In this document: positions 8,848 to 18,676 of the stretch, piece after piece | Layout: each line of letters starts with the position of its first letter | Numbering within the stretch: position 1 is the first letter of the stretch | Assembly: GCF_000340565.2 (NCBI RefSeq) | Contig: NZ_CP007203.1 | Location: forward strand, 2,508,055-2,572,054 | Source of the DNA: Nodularia spumigena CCY9414 | GTDB taxonomy: Bacteria; Cyanobacteriota; Cyanobacteriia; Cyanobacteriales; Nostocaceae | Direction of reading: 5' to 3' | Length of the DNA stretch: 64,000 nt | The notes under the pieces: generated by a model | What the model was told of the DNA's origin: nothing | The model's database searches: none | What the model saw: only the letters and a program-made list of their open reading frames with translations | Made by a program: the position numbers and the translations under genes

Positions 8848-9615
8848 TTAATAACTATAAGGATTGCGGGGTTGGGGAATTTGTTTAATGGAGGTAGCAG
8901 CAATAGTCAAGTTGCGTTTACCTGCGAGAGTTTCTGTAATCATTTTTCCTTCTATTTCTAGCCAAGTGTCAGGAGGATAGCGCTTTTGATTTTCTGGTAG
9001 TTTAACTGGCAATCCTACAGGATAAGCATCTGCTGCACAACAAGTCAGCACAAATCGTGCTAAGAAAATATATTCTTCTCCTATATCTGGTGGGTGAATC
9101 ACAAAGCCCTGAACTTTGGCATCTTGACCTGTATAAGAGTCTGGTTCTGGGTAGACATTAAGTGTGCGCGCCCAATCCACAAGTGAGCGATCTTCGGGGC
9201 GAGTAGAAGGACGAAAGGACTGGGGTTGAGCGCGTCCAGTGGATAGTAAATCAGTCACACCCAACTGCATGGCGGTGTCACTAGCAAAAACGCGGGGTGT
9301 AATCATTAAACCCAAAATCGCCACAGTTAATAACAAGCTACTACCCCAGCCAGGAGGAAATAAATTGAGATGTTGAAGGTTAGAGGTAGCAGCCCGGCGA
9401 CGTTCCCGCCAAACTTCCCGTATTTTCAACAAGCCAATAATAACGAAGGCGATACCACAACCTACCACCAACCCAAAGAAATTGGGGTGAATCAACAAAT
9501 ATAATTTGCCTGATAGCCAGTATTGCAGCATCAAAATTCCCCAAGTTGTGACTGCTAAGGCATCCAGCCAAGGGAATAAGAGATTTTGCAGGTTAATTTT
9601 AATTTTTTTAGCCAT
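8848..9615 (-). CDS. TIGR03943-family membrane protein (YcgQ-like)
   Basis: A 255-residue protein with transmembrane segments near residues 15-35, 43-63 and 88-108, then an extracytoplasmic beta-rich domain containing a CCAAD segment. This matches the TIGR03943/DUF1980 family, usually encoded beside a DUF318 permease and thought to be its partner. The neighbouring gene is exactly such a permease, supporting a two-component membrane system, possibly in metal or metabolite handling. The start ATG at 9615 is followed by a Lys-rich N-terminus (AKKIKIN). Substrate unknown. Confidence 0.8.
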   Translation of the reverse strand: MAKKIKINLQNLLFPWLDALAVTTWGILMLQYWLSGKLYLLIHPNFFGLVVGCGIAFVIIGLLKIREVWRERRRAATSNLQHLNLFPPGWGSSLLLTVAILGLMITPRVFASDTAMQLGVTDLLSTGRAQPQSFRPSTRPEDRSLVDWARTLNVYPEPDSYTGQDAKVQGFVIHPPDIGEEYIFLARFVLTCCAADAYPVGLPVKLPENQKRYPPDTWLEIEGKMITETLAGKRNLTIAATSIKQIPQPRNPYSY

Positions 9616-9841
9616 TGGTTAAGAGTAATTAGCCAGTAGTCAGTGAAGAAGAATATAGCAGTTATCAGTTATCAGTCAAGAGGCATATTTGAGTTGAATA
9701 ATCCCGCTATATCGGCGTTGACTAAATAAATTGAAAACTAATCACTGAATTCCGATAAATGGTAAAGGTTGATTGCGGGTCTAAATTCCTTACCGTCCGC
9801 CTTAATCACTGATAACTGATAACTGTTAACTGTTAACTGAT

Positions 9842-10909
9842 TTACAGCACATACAAGTTGAGGAACAGGGTAAAGAGAAAGGTCAATTGTGCCGCTAAAG
9901 CAAATAAGTAGAATATAGTCTTGGCATTAAAAACGGTTAACATCAATCCAATACTTTTGATGTCAACCATAGGGCCAAATACTAAAAATGCTAATAGGGA
10001 ACCACTGCTAAAAGCGGAAGCAAAAGACAGGGCAAAAAATGAATCCACTGTGGAACAGACTGATACAACTGCGGCTAATATCAGCATGACGACAATGGAA
10101 CTAATGTGTCCCGCACCCAAACTGAAGATTAAGTCACGAGGAGCAAATACTTGAACAGAAGCGGCGATCGCACTACCTAAAATCATTACGCCGCCCAATT
10201 CCCGCAATTCCTGGATGACATTATCTAAAACTAGGCGTAGTTTATCCGCTACAGATTTATTGGGGTTGGCGGCTGGGGTCGTCTGTAATAAATTAGGATC
10301 TAAGGGTTGAGTCAGTCCTGCTTTTCCTCCTAAAATATAAGTCCCCGATTTCAAGACACTGGGTACTGTATTTGGTGGTTGTGCTGCGTAACCTCTGCTA
10401 CGGCCTTTAGTTTCTGGCTCGACTGGTGGGTTGAATTTGAGATAACGGGCGATCGCTGGTTGAACCAGAGGTTTTACATCTTTTTGAAAACTGAAAACAA
10501 TCGCAATAATTACAGCAATTGATAAGGAAAATACCACTCGTAAAACGACTATTTCTGGCTGATCTCGAAAGGCTAGCCAAGTTGCCCAAATCACAATAGG
10601 GTTAATCGTTGGTGCTGCTAGCAAAAAACCAATAGCCACGGGTGTGGGTACTCCCTGCATCAGCAACCGCCGCGCTACCGGGACATTACCGCACTCACAC
10701 ACCGGAAACATAAAACCGATGAGACTACCTGCTAAAGCACCCAGTACCGGATTTTTGGGCATTCTGGTGACTAATTGGCGCTCATCGATAAAAATCAGCA
10801 GCACACTGGAGAATAAAACCCCAAACAGCAAAAACGGCATCGCCTCGACTAGCAAACTCAGAAATATAGTGAAACCATTGTTCAGTTGATTCATGGGTGT
10901 CGCAGTCAA
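9842..10909 (-). CDS. Permease, DUF318/YraQ family
   Basis: A 355-residue integral membrane protein with about eight hydrophobic helices in two clusters (residues 8-150 and 235-355) flanking a Pro-rich hydrophilic loop. PVCECGNVPVARRL (about 70-83) holds two Cys residues and is the hallmark of the PF03773 permease family. A second Cys-containing motif (VCSTVDSFFALSFA) lies in the C-terminal cluster. It is upstream of the YcgQ-like gene on the same strand with 226 bp of heptamer-bearing spacer. Roles in metal or organic-ion export have been proposed for relatives; none can be assigned here. Confidence 0.85.
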   Translation of the reverse strand: MTATPMNQLNNGFTIFLSLLVEAMPFLLFGVLFSSVLLIFIDERQLVTRMPKNPVLGALAGSLIGFMFPVCECGNVPVARRLLMQGVPTPVAIGFLLAAPTINPIVIWATWLAFRDQPEIVVLRVVFSLSIAVIIAIVFSFQKDVKPLVQPAIARYLKFNPPVEPETKGRSRGYAAQPPNTVPSVLKSGTYILGGKAGLTQPLDPNLLQTTPAANPNKSVADKLRLVLDNVIQELRELGGVMILGSAIAASVQVFAPRDLIFSLGAGHISSIVVMLILAAVVSVCSTVDSFFALSFASAFSSGSLLAFLVFGPMVDIKSIGLMLTVFNAKTIFYLFALAAQLTFLFTLFLNLYVL

Positions 10910-11422
10910 AAGCGGTTGAAAGATTTTAGGTTATGCCTAGCCATTCTATCGGAATGGGGATCAAAAGTATCTATCGGTAACTTGATCTGATTTAAACAGA
11001 AACTTAGGGTTCTGTGGCTAGTCATGCTTAAACGTTTATTAGCGCTGTTCAGTTGTAAATAGTTAAATTTAATCTTGTGCATTTACTGAAGCTGACTGAT
11101 TTGCAGATTGTCCCATGTCCAAAATTGTTCCAAGTTTAGGGACATAAACATCTAGCTCCATGATTTTGGATTACCTCATGTTTATACTGACTCTCAACTA
11201 TATGTCAGGATGTGATCTTCCAGTAAATTTCATAAAGGGTTCATTGTGTTTAAACATTCGGGCATAGCGCTAGTGCTGAATCGATATGTCCGCGTAGCGT
11301 CTTGTCACTTCGCTGTTGATTGCTAATTTATCTAATTTTGGCGCTTTCTGTCCAAATCCCAGACAGCGATTGCTAAAATTTAAGCTGATTACTTGTCAGC
11401 TTTGTAAATATTAGAGTTACCA
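10910..11422. other. Divergent intergenic region
   Basis: About 510 bp between the minus-strand permease and the plus-strand kinase remnant, presumably holding both promoters. A short dispersed element with CCGCGTAGCGTC lies near 11289-11315. I see no open reading frame, tRNA or recognisable riboswitch. Confidence 0.5.
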
Positions 11423-12780
11423 GTGTCACAAGATTTTAACCCCTTAATCTCGCCGCCAGTTTTGCCTCGTGCGAGCGATCGCGACCTCAATTTAGACTCA
11501 GTAATCCAAGAACTGCCAATATACCACTTTCAGCTAGAAATTAGTTGTAGTGGCGTTGAACTTGCTCATTTTTTGGAAAAATACCCACTCCTACCCGGAG
11601 CAATCTTGCTAGATCAGGGAGAATTCATGGGGATGATTTCGCGCCGAAGACTGTTGGAATTTCTGATTCGCCCTCGTGGACAAGAGTTATTTACCCAAGA
11701 AACATTGGGTGTCCTTTACAGTTATGCGCGCACAGCTATTTTGCTGCTACCGGGAACAACATCGATTTTAACAGCGCTACAACATACTTTGAGGCGATCG
11801 CCTGAACTTTTAGCAGAACCCATCGTAGTCCAAACCGCAGCCAATACCTACCAATTATTAGATATACATGACTTAAACATCGCCGCTTGGCAAATTCAAG
11901 GAATCAAAACTCAAGTGCGCTATGAACGCAGCCAAGTCCAAATGATTCAAAATGACAAAATGGCACGTCTAGGGCGCTTGGTAGATGGCGTAGCACACGA
12001 AATTCTCGATCCCGTTGGTTTTATCTGGGGTAATTTAACTTACGTTTCTAACTACAGTCAAGACTTACTCAAGCTCATAGCTCAATATGAAAAAGAACTA
12101 CCTCAAATTTCCCCGGAAATTAACCAACTTAAAGAAGAAATTGAATTTGATTTTTTAGCAGAAGATTTATCAAAAGTTCTTACAAGTATTCGCACTGGGG
12201 CAGACAGATTAAAAAAACTTTTTTCTGGCTTACAAAACTTTTTCCATATCGATGAAATTCATCCCAAGCCCGCAGAATTACACGCCTGTATAGATAGTAT
12301 TGTACTGCTGATGAAGAGTCGATTAAAAGGAGAAATTCAAATAATTAAAAATTACGGTAATTTGCCACCAATATATTGTTTATGGGGCAGTTGAACCAAG
12401 TATTAATGAATATTTTAAGCCAAGCTATAGATGTTTTACTTAATGAATCATTGCGGCAAAAGTTTTATCCAGAATCTACGAATACTGCTAAAAAACCACG
12501 AATTGAAATTACCACCAAAGTCATTTCTCTAGAACCAACCCAACCAGATGCGCCAGATTCACGCTGGGTTTCAGTCTGTATTACTGATAATGGTCCTGGA
12601 ATGTCTCAAGAACTGCAACAGGAAATTATGGAATCTTTCTCTGTAGAAAAATGGGCTGATAAAGAAACAAGTTTAGCAATGAGTTATCGAATTATAGCAG
12701 CAAGACATGGTGGCAAATTAAACTTCCGTTCACAACTAGGCGTAGGGACTGAATTTGAAATATTATTACCTTTAGTATGA
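11423..12780 (+). pseudogene. Sensor histidine kinase, broken by a frameshift
   Basis: The first frame (GTG at 11423 to the stop at 12392-12394, 323 aa) carries a CBS-like input region (LLDQGEFMGMISRRRLLEFL), a short coiled coil and the dimerisation/phosphoacceptor helix with His192 in AHEILDP. The second frame, continuing to 12780, carries the ATPase lid: MNILSQAIDVLL (N box), DNGPGM (G1) and GVGTEFEILLPL (G2). The two join smoothly if one G is added to the GGGG run at 12384-12387, which restores CLWGQLNQ. This is therefore a one-base deletion in a homopolymer, either a true pseudogene or a sequencing error. The His and ATP sites are otherwise intact. Confidence 0.8.
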
Positions 12781-12851
12781 GCAAATTTAACTGTATGCTA
12801 TTCCCCATTTCTTAGTACAGACGTGAACAATCGCGCCTGTACTTCTTCAAC

Positions 12852-13454
12852 TCACTCTGGCTTCTCCACAGGAACTAAAATATATGCAGTTTGGTTACTC
12901 GGTGGATTGACGCTATCACTACCAGATGGCTTAACATTTTGAACGGCACTTTTAGCTATGTTTACCGTCCCTTTCAGAGTTTCGCTAATACCTTGATCTG
13001 CGCCCTTAACAATCTCCACAGTATTTTGTACAGTATCGTTAACATCTACAGCCGTACCTTTGACACTTACCAGAGTATTTTTAACAGTATCATTAACATC
13101 TATTGCCGTACCCTTAACAACACCACTGACATCTTTAACAGTATCGTTCACACCCTCAGCGACTAATTTAATGGCATCACCTACCCCCTTTATAGTTTGA
13201 TTAAAATTATTAGTTGTATCCTTAACTAAATTACCGACATTTTTCACACTTTCGTTCACTCTTTGGGCTGTACCTTTCATAGCTAAAGCCCCAGCTAATG
13301 CACCTAAAGCAGCACCCATAAAAGTTCCAAATACTATTTTAGATAACTCATTAGTTGAATTTTGATTTGCTGTGTCAATATCGGCTTGATTTGTAGAGAC
13401 ATCTTTCTTGTCTTCAAGGGTATCCGAAAACTGCCGATTTCCATTCATGATCAT
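12852..13454 (-). CDS. Glycine-zipper / LEA-like repeat protein (paralogue 1)
   Basis: A 200-residue protein. After a polar N-terminus, residues 42-60 form a glycine/alanine zipper (GTFMGAALGALAGALA), then about nine amphipathic units of 11-15 residues of the form VNDTVK(D/N)..VVKGTA, ending in a short polar tail. The repeat resembles LEA group 3 and apolipoprotein-like amphipathic helices that fold on membranes. It is a tandem paralogue of the next gene (13556-14347). A membrane or stress-protective role is inferred from composition. Start could be ATG at 13454 or two codons later. Confidence 0.65.
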   Translation of the reverse strand: MIMNGNRQFSDTLEDKKDVSTNQADIDTANQNSTNELSKIVFGTFMGAALGALAGALAMKGTAQRVNESVKNVGNLVKDTTNNFNQTIKGVGDAIKLVAEGVNDTVKDVSGVVKGTAIDVNDTVKNTLVSVKGTAVDVNDTVQNTVEIVKGADQGISETLKGTVNIAKSAVQNVKPSGSDSVNPPSNQTAYILVPVEKPE

Positions 13455-13555
13455 TACCTCTTCATCTATTTTCCGGGTAAGGATTTGAGGTTTTTAATCT
13501 CAATGTGTTGGTTTGATTTCTTGTGGGCGCATAATCGCGCCCCTTGGGCGTTCAT

Positions 13556-14347
13556 CTAACTATCAATCCGATTAATCTCTTGTTCTAAAGAACTATCTTC
13601 AAAAGTCTCTACAGAAATTTGCTCATTTACAAAACTTGTAGATTCACCAACATATCCTTCTGTATACTCTGGGGTGGAAATGTAGATCGACTGGGTACTC
13701 GTGTCTCGCTGACCCATCCCCATACCTTGATTTTGAGTCTCTTGGCTATCTTGCTTACCGCCATTTTCAGAGGGTCGAGAACTCTGTGCGGCTTGCTTTG
13801 TCATTTCCGCAGTGTCTTGTACCGCTTGGTTCACATCCTGCGCTGTTTTCTGAACCGCGTTCAATGTACCTTCTGCGGTTTGCTTCACTCCCTCAGCAAT
13901 GTCTAACCCATCACCCATAACCGCATGACTCGCACCTTCAGCGAAACTTTTAGCTACGTCTCCGACTCCTTTTGCAGTATAACCAAGACCTTCACCGATA
14001 GTTTTTGCTGCGTCTCCAACACCTTTCATGGTGTGGTTAAATCCTTCACCAATTCTTCTCCCAGCTAAAGCGCCAGCTAATGAACCCAAAGTTCCGCCAA
14101 TAAGTCCACCAATTAGCGCTCTACTTAATGCTGGATTCATTCTGCCGTTTTCTCGACGAGTTTCGGGTTGAGATCCAGTTTTTGCTGTATCAGAACGAGA
14201 TTCGCCTGTAGTTGTGCGGTTAGCCTCTTCTTTACTAGATATTCCTGTTTCCCTATCCGCCCTTCTTGTACCAACAGAAGATTGGTCTGTAGTGGTGCGG
14301 TTAACATTTTCACTCTGATTATTTGCAGTCTGCTTACTCTCAACCAT
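13556..14347 (-). CDS. Glycine-zipper / LEA-like repeat protein (paralogue 2)
   Basis: A 263-residue protein with a polar Thr/Arg/Glu-rich head (1-75), a glycine zipper (about 80-100; LIGGLIGGTLGSLAGALAG), 11-residue repeats GVGDAAKTIGEGL/GVGDVAKSFAEGA/GVKQTAEGTLNAV (about 105-180) and a disordered Gln/Ser/Glu tail. It shares the order zipper, amphipathic repeat and tail with the gene 100 bp downstream and probably shares its transcript. AGAL(A) and the (K)GVGDA motif recur in both. The family is unnamed to me; a LEA-like desiccation or salt role is only a suggestion. Confidence 0.65.
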   Translation of the reverse strand: MVESKQTANNQSENVNRTTTDQSSVGTRRADRETGISSKEEANRTTTGESRSDTAKTGSQPETRRENGRMNPALSRALIGGLIGGTLGSLAGALAGRRIGEGFNHTMKGVGDAAKTIGEGLGYTAKGVGDVAKSFAEGASHAVMGDGLDIAEGVKQTAEGTLNAVQKTAQDVNQAVQDTAEMTKQAAQSSRPSENGGKQDSQETQNQGMGMGQRDTSTQSIYISTPEYTEGYVGESTSFVNEQISVETFEDSSLEQEINRIDS

Positions 14348-14568
14348 ATGAATATTCTCCTTAGATAAAAACGATTAAGTTAATCTGATATCCATTGTTA
14401 TGTAAGTCCAATTTAGCGATTATAGATTAAGGCTTAACCGTTCTTAAGGCAGACATATTAGACTATACAGTCTATCTATAGTTGAGTGAATTGTAATGTT
14501 TAGCTGTAGCTACAAACACAAACTAATTAAAGTTTTAAAATGGCTATAAATAAGCTAATTTACAATTT

Positions 14569-16056
14569 TTACCGAGAGTTAGGGATGGTTTGCAGTAAGT
14601 TTTCGCCTCTTTGGTAAATATTACGTGCATGGTCAGTCCAGGAACCTTGTCCCCAGTAACGGAAACAGCTAGTTTGCAGCAACAGGTTATGTAACAAAAG
14701 ATTGCGGTATTCTGATGAGTTTGTGGGCAATATATTATCTACCTTTTGATGAAATAAACTGCTTAATTCATACATGGGAGAAATGACGTTTTCATATCCT
14801 TTTACCCAACTAATATGATTTGTCCATGAGGCTCCATCCATATGAAAGTTAGGATTTGTCTGTTTTAATTCTTGAATGGCACTTTCTACAGCTTCAGGTT
14901 TGCAGTTTTCCGGTGCTACTCTTTGCCAAATTTGATGTTGTCCTACTGGTTGACAGGTGGGATAATCTTCGGGTTGACAACCAGCATCTGTGATTAGTTC
15001 TAAATATTCTGTACCACACACGCCAACAACGCCAGATTTACCTCCCCCATTATTAACCATATCGCCCCAAGCTTGTTTGAATGCACTGGGAAATTCATTC
15101 ATCATGACTCCACCATTTTCACCATCCCCAATTTGACTAACAATGGGTGGGATTAAAACATTTCCTACTGGTTGCTTATCTAAAGTTTTAGCTTCATAGT
15201 AAGGCTGCATCTGAGCGACTAATTTAGTATCTGAACCTTGGGTTTTAATTAAGGCTGTAATACTAATTGTTTCGCCTTGAGAATTACGGGCTATTAAACG
15301 ATGTGGTAAATGTTTGTGAGTGAGAGATTGTCCGTTAATTGTTTGTACGGAATGTTCTTGTACAAGTAACCAGCGATAGCCGCATTCTTTCAGGGCTTTG
15401 ATAAATGCAAATAAGGTGTCAGGATGATTGGGAAGGTGCATTTCTGGGGGAGAAAATCCTTTGACTCTCGCTAGTGCTGACCAACCAAAAATGGCAGCAA
15501 AATGATGTTGCCATGCGACGATATGCGATTTAATATCAGCTATGGGTGTGGAAGGAATGACTGCATGACCCCACATTGTCCCCAGCCATTCTACATAGGG
15601 TTGATAAGTGCGATCGCAGGTAATACGTTTGAGATTATCTAAAATATCGTTGCGTCCCATTTGTCTGAGTCCCCACAACAGATTACCTGAGTAATCCAAC
15701 ATGACACGAGGATTGCAACCTTGATCGACGAGTTCGGGGATCAAGTCCCCCATGCGGCTGTAACAATGGGCGAAAGGTGCGGCGTTATGGTTGTCCCCTT
15801 CGTGGGTATGTTCAAACATATATTGCAGATTGCTAATTAATCCGCCATCATGTCCAGCCGGGATGGTGGGCTGGTGCATATGTAAGGCGATCGCAAATAC
15901 AGCTTTTACGTCCTCTAGGCGGATATTGGTGGAGGGTAAAAAGACAGGTGCATCATGGTTAACTACAGAAAGCACTTCTGTTTCCCAACCGGAAATATTT
16001 GGTAAATTATCGATGATTTCGGGCAAAGTAGGAAGCGTGGTAGGCAATGTCAGCAT
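14569..16056 (-). CDS. Glycoside hydrolase family 57-like protein
   Basis: A 495-residue protein with a (beta/alpha)7-type GH57 catalytic region. HMHQP at residues 59-63 is the first conserved GH57 motif, and GFSPPEM at 200-206 places the family nucleophile at Glu205; an HNAAPFAHCY segment lies near 90-99. GH57 members include alpha-amylases, amylopullulanases and branching enzymes that act on glycogen-type glucans. This protein is shorter than typical branching enzymes (about 520-560), so its exact activity is open. It is transcribed away from the YdjM-like gene across a 49-bp gap. Confidence 0.8.
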   Translation of the reverse strand: MLTLPTTLPTLPEIIDNLPNISGWETEVLSVVNHDAPVFLPSTNIRLEDVKAVFAIALHMHQPTIPAGHDGGLISNLQYMFEHTHEGDNHNAAPFAHCYSRMGDLIPELVDQGCNPRVMLDYSGNLLWGLRQMGRNDILDNLKRITCDRTYQPYVEWLGTMWGHAVIPSTPIADIKSHIVAWQHHFAAIFGWSALARVKGFSPPEMHLPNHPDTLFAFIKALKECGYRWLLVQEHSVQTINGQSLTHKHLPHRLIARNSQGETISITALIKTQGSDTKLVAQMQPYYEAKTLDKQPVGNVLIPPIVSQIGDGENGGVMMNEFPSAFKQAWGDMVNNGGGKSGVVGVCGTEYLELITDAGCQPEDYPTCQPVGQHQIWQRVAPENCKPEAVESAIQELKQTNPNFHMDGASWTNHISWVKGYENVISPMYELSSLFHQKVDNILPTNSSEYRNLLLHNLLLQTSCFRYWGQGSWTDHARNIYQRGENLLQTIPNSR

Positions 16057-16105
16057 TTATGATTGCTCCGAAATAAGTTAAATTTATTCATTTTGCACCG
16101 ATTAC

Positions 16106-16624
16106 ATGAATACTCCCAGCCATGCAATTCTCAATTTGGTCATTTTTAATCAACAACTACGAGATCAGGCAAGTCCGGCGATTCTCATCGGTGCGGTCTT
16201 ACCAGATATTCCCATCTTTGTGTTCTACTTGCTGATGAAGTTTGTTTACCGTCTACCGGAAAAGCAGATTTGGTCAGAGGTTTATTATCAACCTTTTTGG
16301 CAAGGTATTGTGAGTACGTTTCATTCAGTCCCTCTGGCTGTGCTGGGATTGTTGATTGCCCATTTCTGGAATTGGCAACTGATAGAGATTGCCTTAATCA
16401 GTATGGTGCTGCATTCTTTGTTAGATTTCCCAGTCCACAACAACGACGCGCATCGGCACTTTTTTCCTTTGAGTAATTACCGTTTCATCAGTCCTGTTTC
16501 TTATTGGGATCGTAATCATTATGGTGCGATCGCTGCTTTGGTGGAATTTTTATTGGTGATTGGAGCTACAATTGTCCTCTTTAGCTCTACGTTAACGCAC
16601 TGGGGAAAAGTCAAACAATTTTAG
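16106..16624 (+). CDS. Membrane-bound metal-dependent hydrolase-like protein (YdjM/DUF457 type)
   Basis: A 172-residue protein with about four hydrophobic segments. TPSHA near the N-terminus and HSLLDFPVHNNDAHRHFFPL in the middle supply the clustered His/Asp residues typical of the YdjM-like family of integral-membrane metal-dependent hydrolases. Substrates of this family are mostly unknown. It stands alone, divergent from the GH57 gene. TTTTAGATT repeats begin immediately after the stop. Confidence 0.7.
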   Translation: MNTPSHAILNLVIFNQQLRDQASPAILIGAVLPDIPIFVFYLLMKFVYRLPEKQIWSEVYYQPFWQGIVSTFHSVPLAVLGLLIAHFWNWQLIEIALISMVLHSLLDFPVHNNDAHRHFFPLSNYRFISPVSYWDRNHYGAIAALVEFLLVIGATIVLFSSTLTHWGKVKQF

Positions 16625-16867
16625 ATTTTAGATTTTAGATTTTAGATTGACCCCACAGATAAATCTACGGGCTTGAGGATTTTAGATTTGGGATTTTCGA
16701 TTGATTGATTCCACAGATAAATCTGGGGGCTTGTACCATTAAGGAACTATTGGTCATCCTAATTGCGGTCAATGTGTTCTACCTGGTGGGTTATTACCGT
16801 TTTTATCTGAAAAGCTCAAGTGATTGACCGCAGGGTAAAATTATCGAATTTTAGCAAGAGAAAAAAT
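16622..16867. repeat. Repeat-filled spacer with two IS200-end-like hairpins
   Basis: TTTTAGATT copies (16622-16648) are followed by two related palindromes at 16651-16676 and 16711-16733, both containing CACAGATAAATCT and ending GGGCTTG. They look like remnants of IS200/IS605-type ends. Downstream, 16740-16824 reads as a short hydrophobic frame ending FYLKSSSD, possibly the remains of a membrane-protein gene. I do not call it a gene. Confidence 0.5.
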
Positions 16868-17719
16868 TTAGGTTCTTGACCACAATAAATCACTAAAGCG
16901 GTAAATTTTTCTCATAAAGCTGGGTCTTTCAGGATGCTGTGATTTTGTCAAGGTGGGCGGAGTGGCGATTTGTAATATTATTTCTAGCAGCCAAGGGGCT
17001 AGACGTTGACACCACACTGCTAAATGACTTTGCCAACCTACTAGAATTTCTGGTGCATCTTTTTGTAACCCAGAGACGAGTACCTCCGCTACTTGTTCGG
17101 GGTTCATGGGGATCACCCAGCGAAATAATTTTAAGTCACGCGCCATATCTGTGTCTGTGAGAGTGGGTAATAAAGCAATGACGCGGATATTGTGTTCGGC
17201 GAGTTCGCGCCGCAAGGCTTGGGTAAAGCCGATGATGGCAAATTTGGTAGCTGAGTAAGTCGCCATTGTCGGTGCGGCTACTTTCCCCATCAAACTGGAG
17301 ACATTGACGATTGTTCCTTGCTTTTGACTCACCATGCGTCGGGCTATGAGGCTGGTGAGGTTGTACATTCCCAATAAGTTGACTGAGAGTTCTTCTTGCA
17401 CTTGGGGGAGTTTGGTTTGCAAAAAGGAGGTTTGATAGGCGACACCTGCACAGTTAACCAGGAGATGAATGGGACCATAGTTGCGCCACAGTTGGGCTAC
17501 GGCTATGTTTACTTCAATTGTTTTAGTTAAATCAATGGATAAGATTGTGGTTTCTACGCCCATAGCCTCGATTTGGTGAGCTACTGCGGTTAATTTTTGG
17601 CGATCGCGTGCTACCAAAATCAACCGCTTGATCCCTCGTTGTGCTAATGCAAGAGCGATCGCTTTACCAATACCACGAGAAGCCCCAGTAATTAGAGCAA
17701 CTTTACCTTGAATATTCAT
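16868..17719 (-). CDS. Short-chain dehydrogenase/reductase
   Basis: A 283-residue classical SDR. TGASRGIG (about residues 11-18) binds the dinucleotide, NCAG follows strand 4 and YSATK supplies the catalytic Tyr and Lys, with Ser in NVSSLMG. The Arg/Lys pattern after strand 2 (LVARDRQKL) suggests NADPH. I chose ATG at 17719 (MNIQGKVAL) because the fold begins there; the longer frame adds a non-homologous leader. Substrate cannot be inferred. The C-terminal 50 residues are hydrophobic and rich in Trp, which may give membrane association. Confidence 0.85.
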   Translation of the reverse strand: MNIQGKVALITGASRGIGKAIALALAQRGIKRLILVARDRQKLTAVAHQIEAMGVETTILSIDLTKTIEVNIAVAQLWRNYGPIHLLVNCAGVAYQTSFLQTKLPQVQEELSVNLLGMYNLTSLIARRMVSQKQGTIVNVSSLMGKVAAPTMATYSATKFAIIGFTQALRRELAEHNIRVIALLPTLTDTDMARDLKLFRWVIPMNPEQVAEVLVSGLQKDAPEILVGWQSHLAVWCQRLAPWLLEIILQIATPPTLTKSQHPERPSFMRKIYRFSDLLWSRT

Positions 17720-18500
17720 CGGTTTTAACCTCCAAAATTGTAGTCTTACCCTACTCTTAGTGATTGCCGACAGATACAATCAAAGCTACTCGCTTGCTTG
17801 CACAAGGTAAGACAAATAATCAGTCGTTATTGAAATTAAAAAGTAAATAAGCCTTTGGCAACGAAATATTCCTAGACTAATCTGCATTGTGTATTCAAGA
17901 CATTTCTGCCTTGTTTTCCCGATAAAAAATCAACAATTCACACAATTGGCTGAATGGATATAGCTCATAGGTTTTATCTCTCCTAAATTCAGAGCGTTCA
18001 CCAGCATCGTTACCAACACACACCTTAACAATTAAATCAACGTATTGCAATATTATTTAATAAGAATTTCTTAACACTTCTTAATCTAAAACTTTCATGA
18101 CTCTGTTACCTCTGCGCCTCTGCGGTGAGTCACGAATAGGGTGTAGGGGTGTAGGGGGTAGGGGGTAGGAAAGACGGTAGGTCGGGGCTTGGAACCCCCA
18201 CCAATACAATCATTTTGAGAAGAGGGGGTTGTGACCCACTGGTTGTTCGATGCTCTTTCTTCCCCCACACCCCACACCCCACACCCCGCTCGAAGGGGGC
18301 TTGGTCAATTCATGATTTTGCCTAAGTCCCAGATAGATAAGTTTTAATTAGTGCTGAGTCCTGTTAGCCGAGCGGGGCGTGAGCAGCGTGCTGGCTTCGT
18401 CTGTATGGTTACGCCACGCAAGCTATCACCCGCCGCTCCTCTTCATTCAGCACGAGCGCACTTTTTTGGTAATTGAGCTATACTATGATTTCTGTATATT
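17720..18500. other. Long gene-free region with repeats
   Basis: An AT-rich stretch (17780-18090), then low-complexity GTAGGGG and CCCCACA runs (18135-18290) of the STRR1 type. A dispersed GC-rich element lies at about 18365-18440 (GCCGAGCGGGGCG... and CCGCCGCTCC). No convincing gene or RNA is visible; short frames across the repeats look spurious. Confidence 0.5.
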
Positions 18501-18623
18501 TATTGAAGCCAATGGAGAGGAAGTCAGAGCAATTCGCCGACGTAAGTCCAAGATGCGGCATTCCTGTGAAGTTGGAAGCCCCACCCTCAGACGAATGCAG
18601 GGTGGGGTAACTCACGAGTTTTA
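18500..18623 (+). mobile_element. IS200/IS605-type right-end remnant
   Basis: CCCCACCCT at 18579-18587 pairs with AGGGTGGGG at 18599-18607, the foldback typical of cyanobacterial IS200/IS605 right ends. The reading frame entering it (RCGIPVKLEAPPSDECRVG, stop in the hairpin) looks like the tail of a lost accessory gene such as tnpB. No TnpA or TnpB body remains, so this is a relic. The family call is from pattern memory. Confidence 0.5.
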
Positions 18624-18676
18624 ACTATTAAAGATTGGTAAAAGCAGCGAAAAATCCTGACAAACCTAATTCTTTC

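Noticed and set aside
16740..16824. Short hydrophobic frame ending FYLKSSSD
   Set aside because: It looks protein-like, but has only a TTG candidate start within repeat DNA; kept as a possible gene remnant, not called.
18379..18624. 81-codon open frame on the plus strand
   Set aside because: It runs through a dispersed GC-rich repeat and an IS200-type hairpin, with no family resemblance in that frame.
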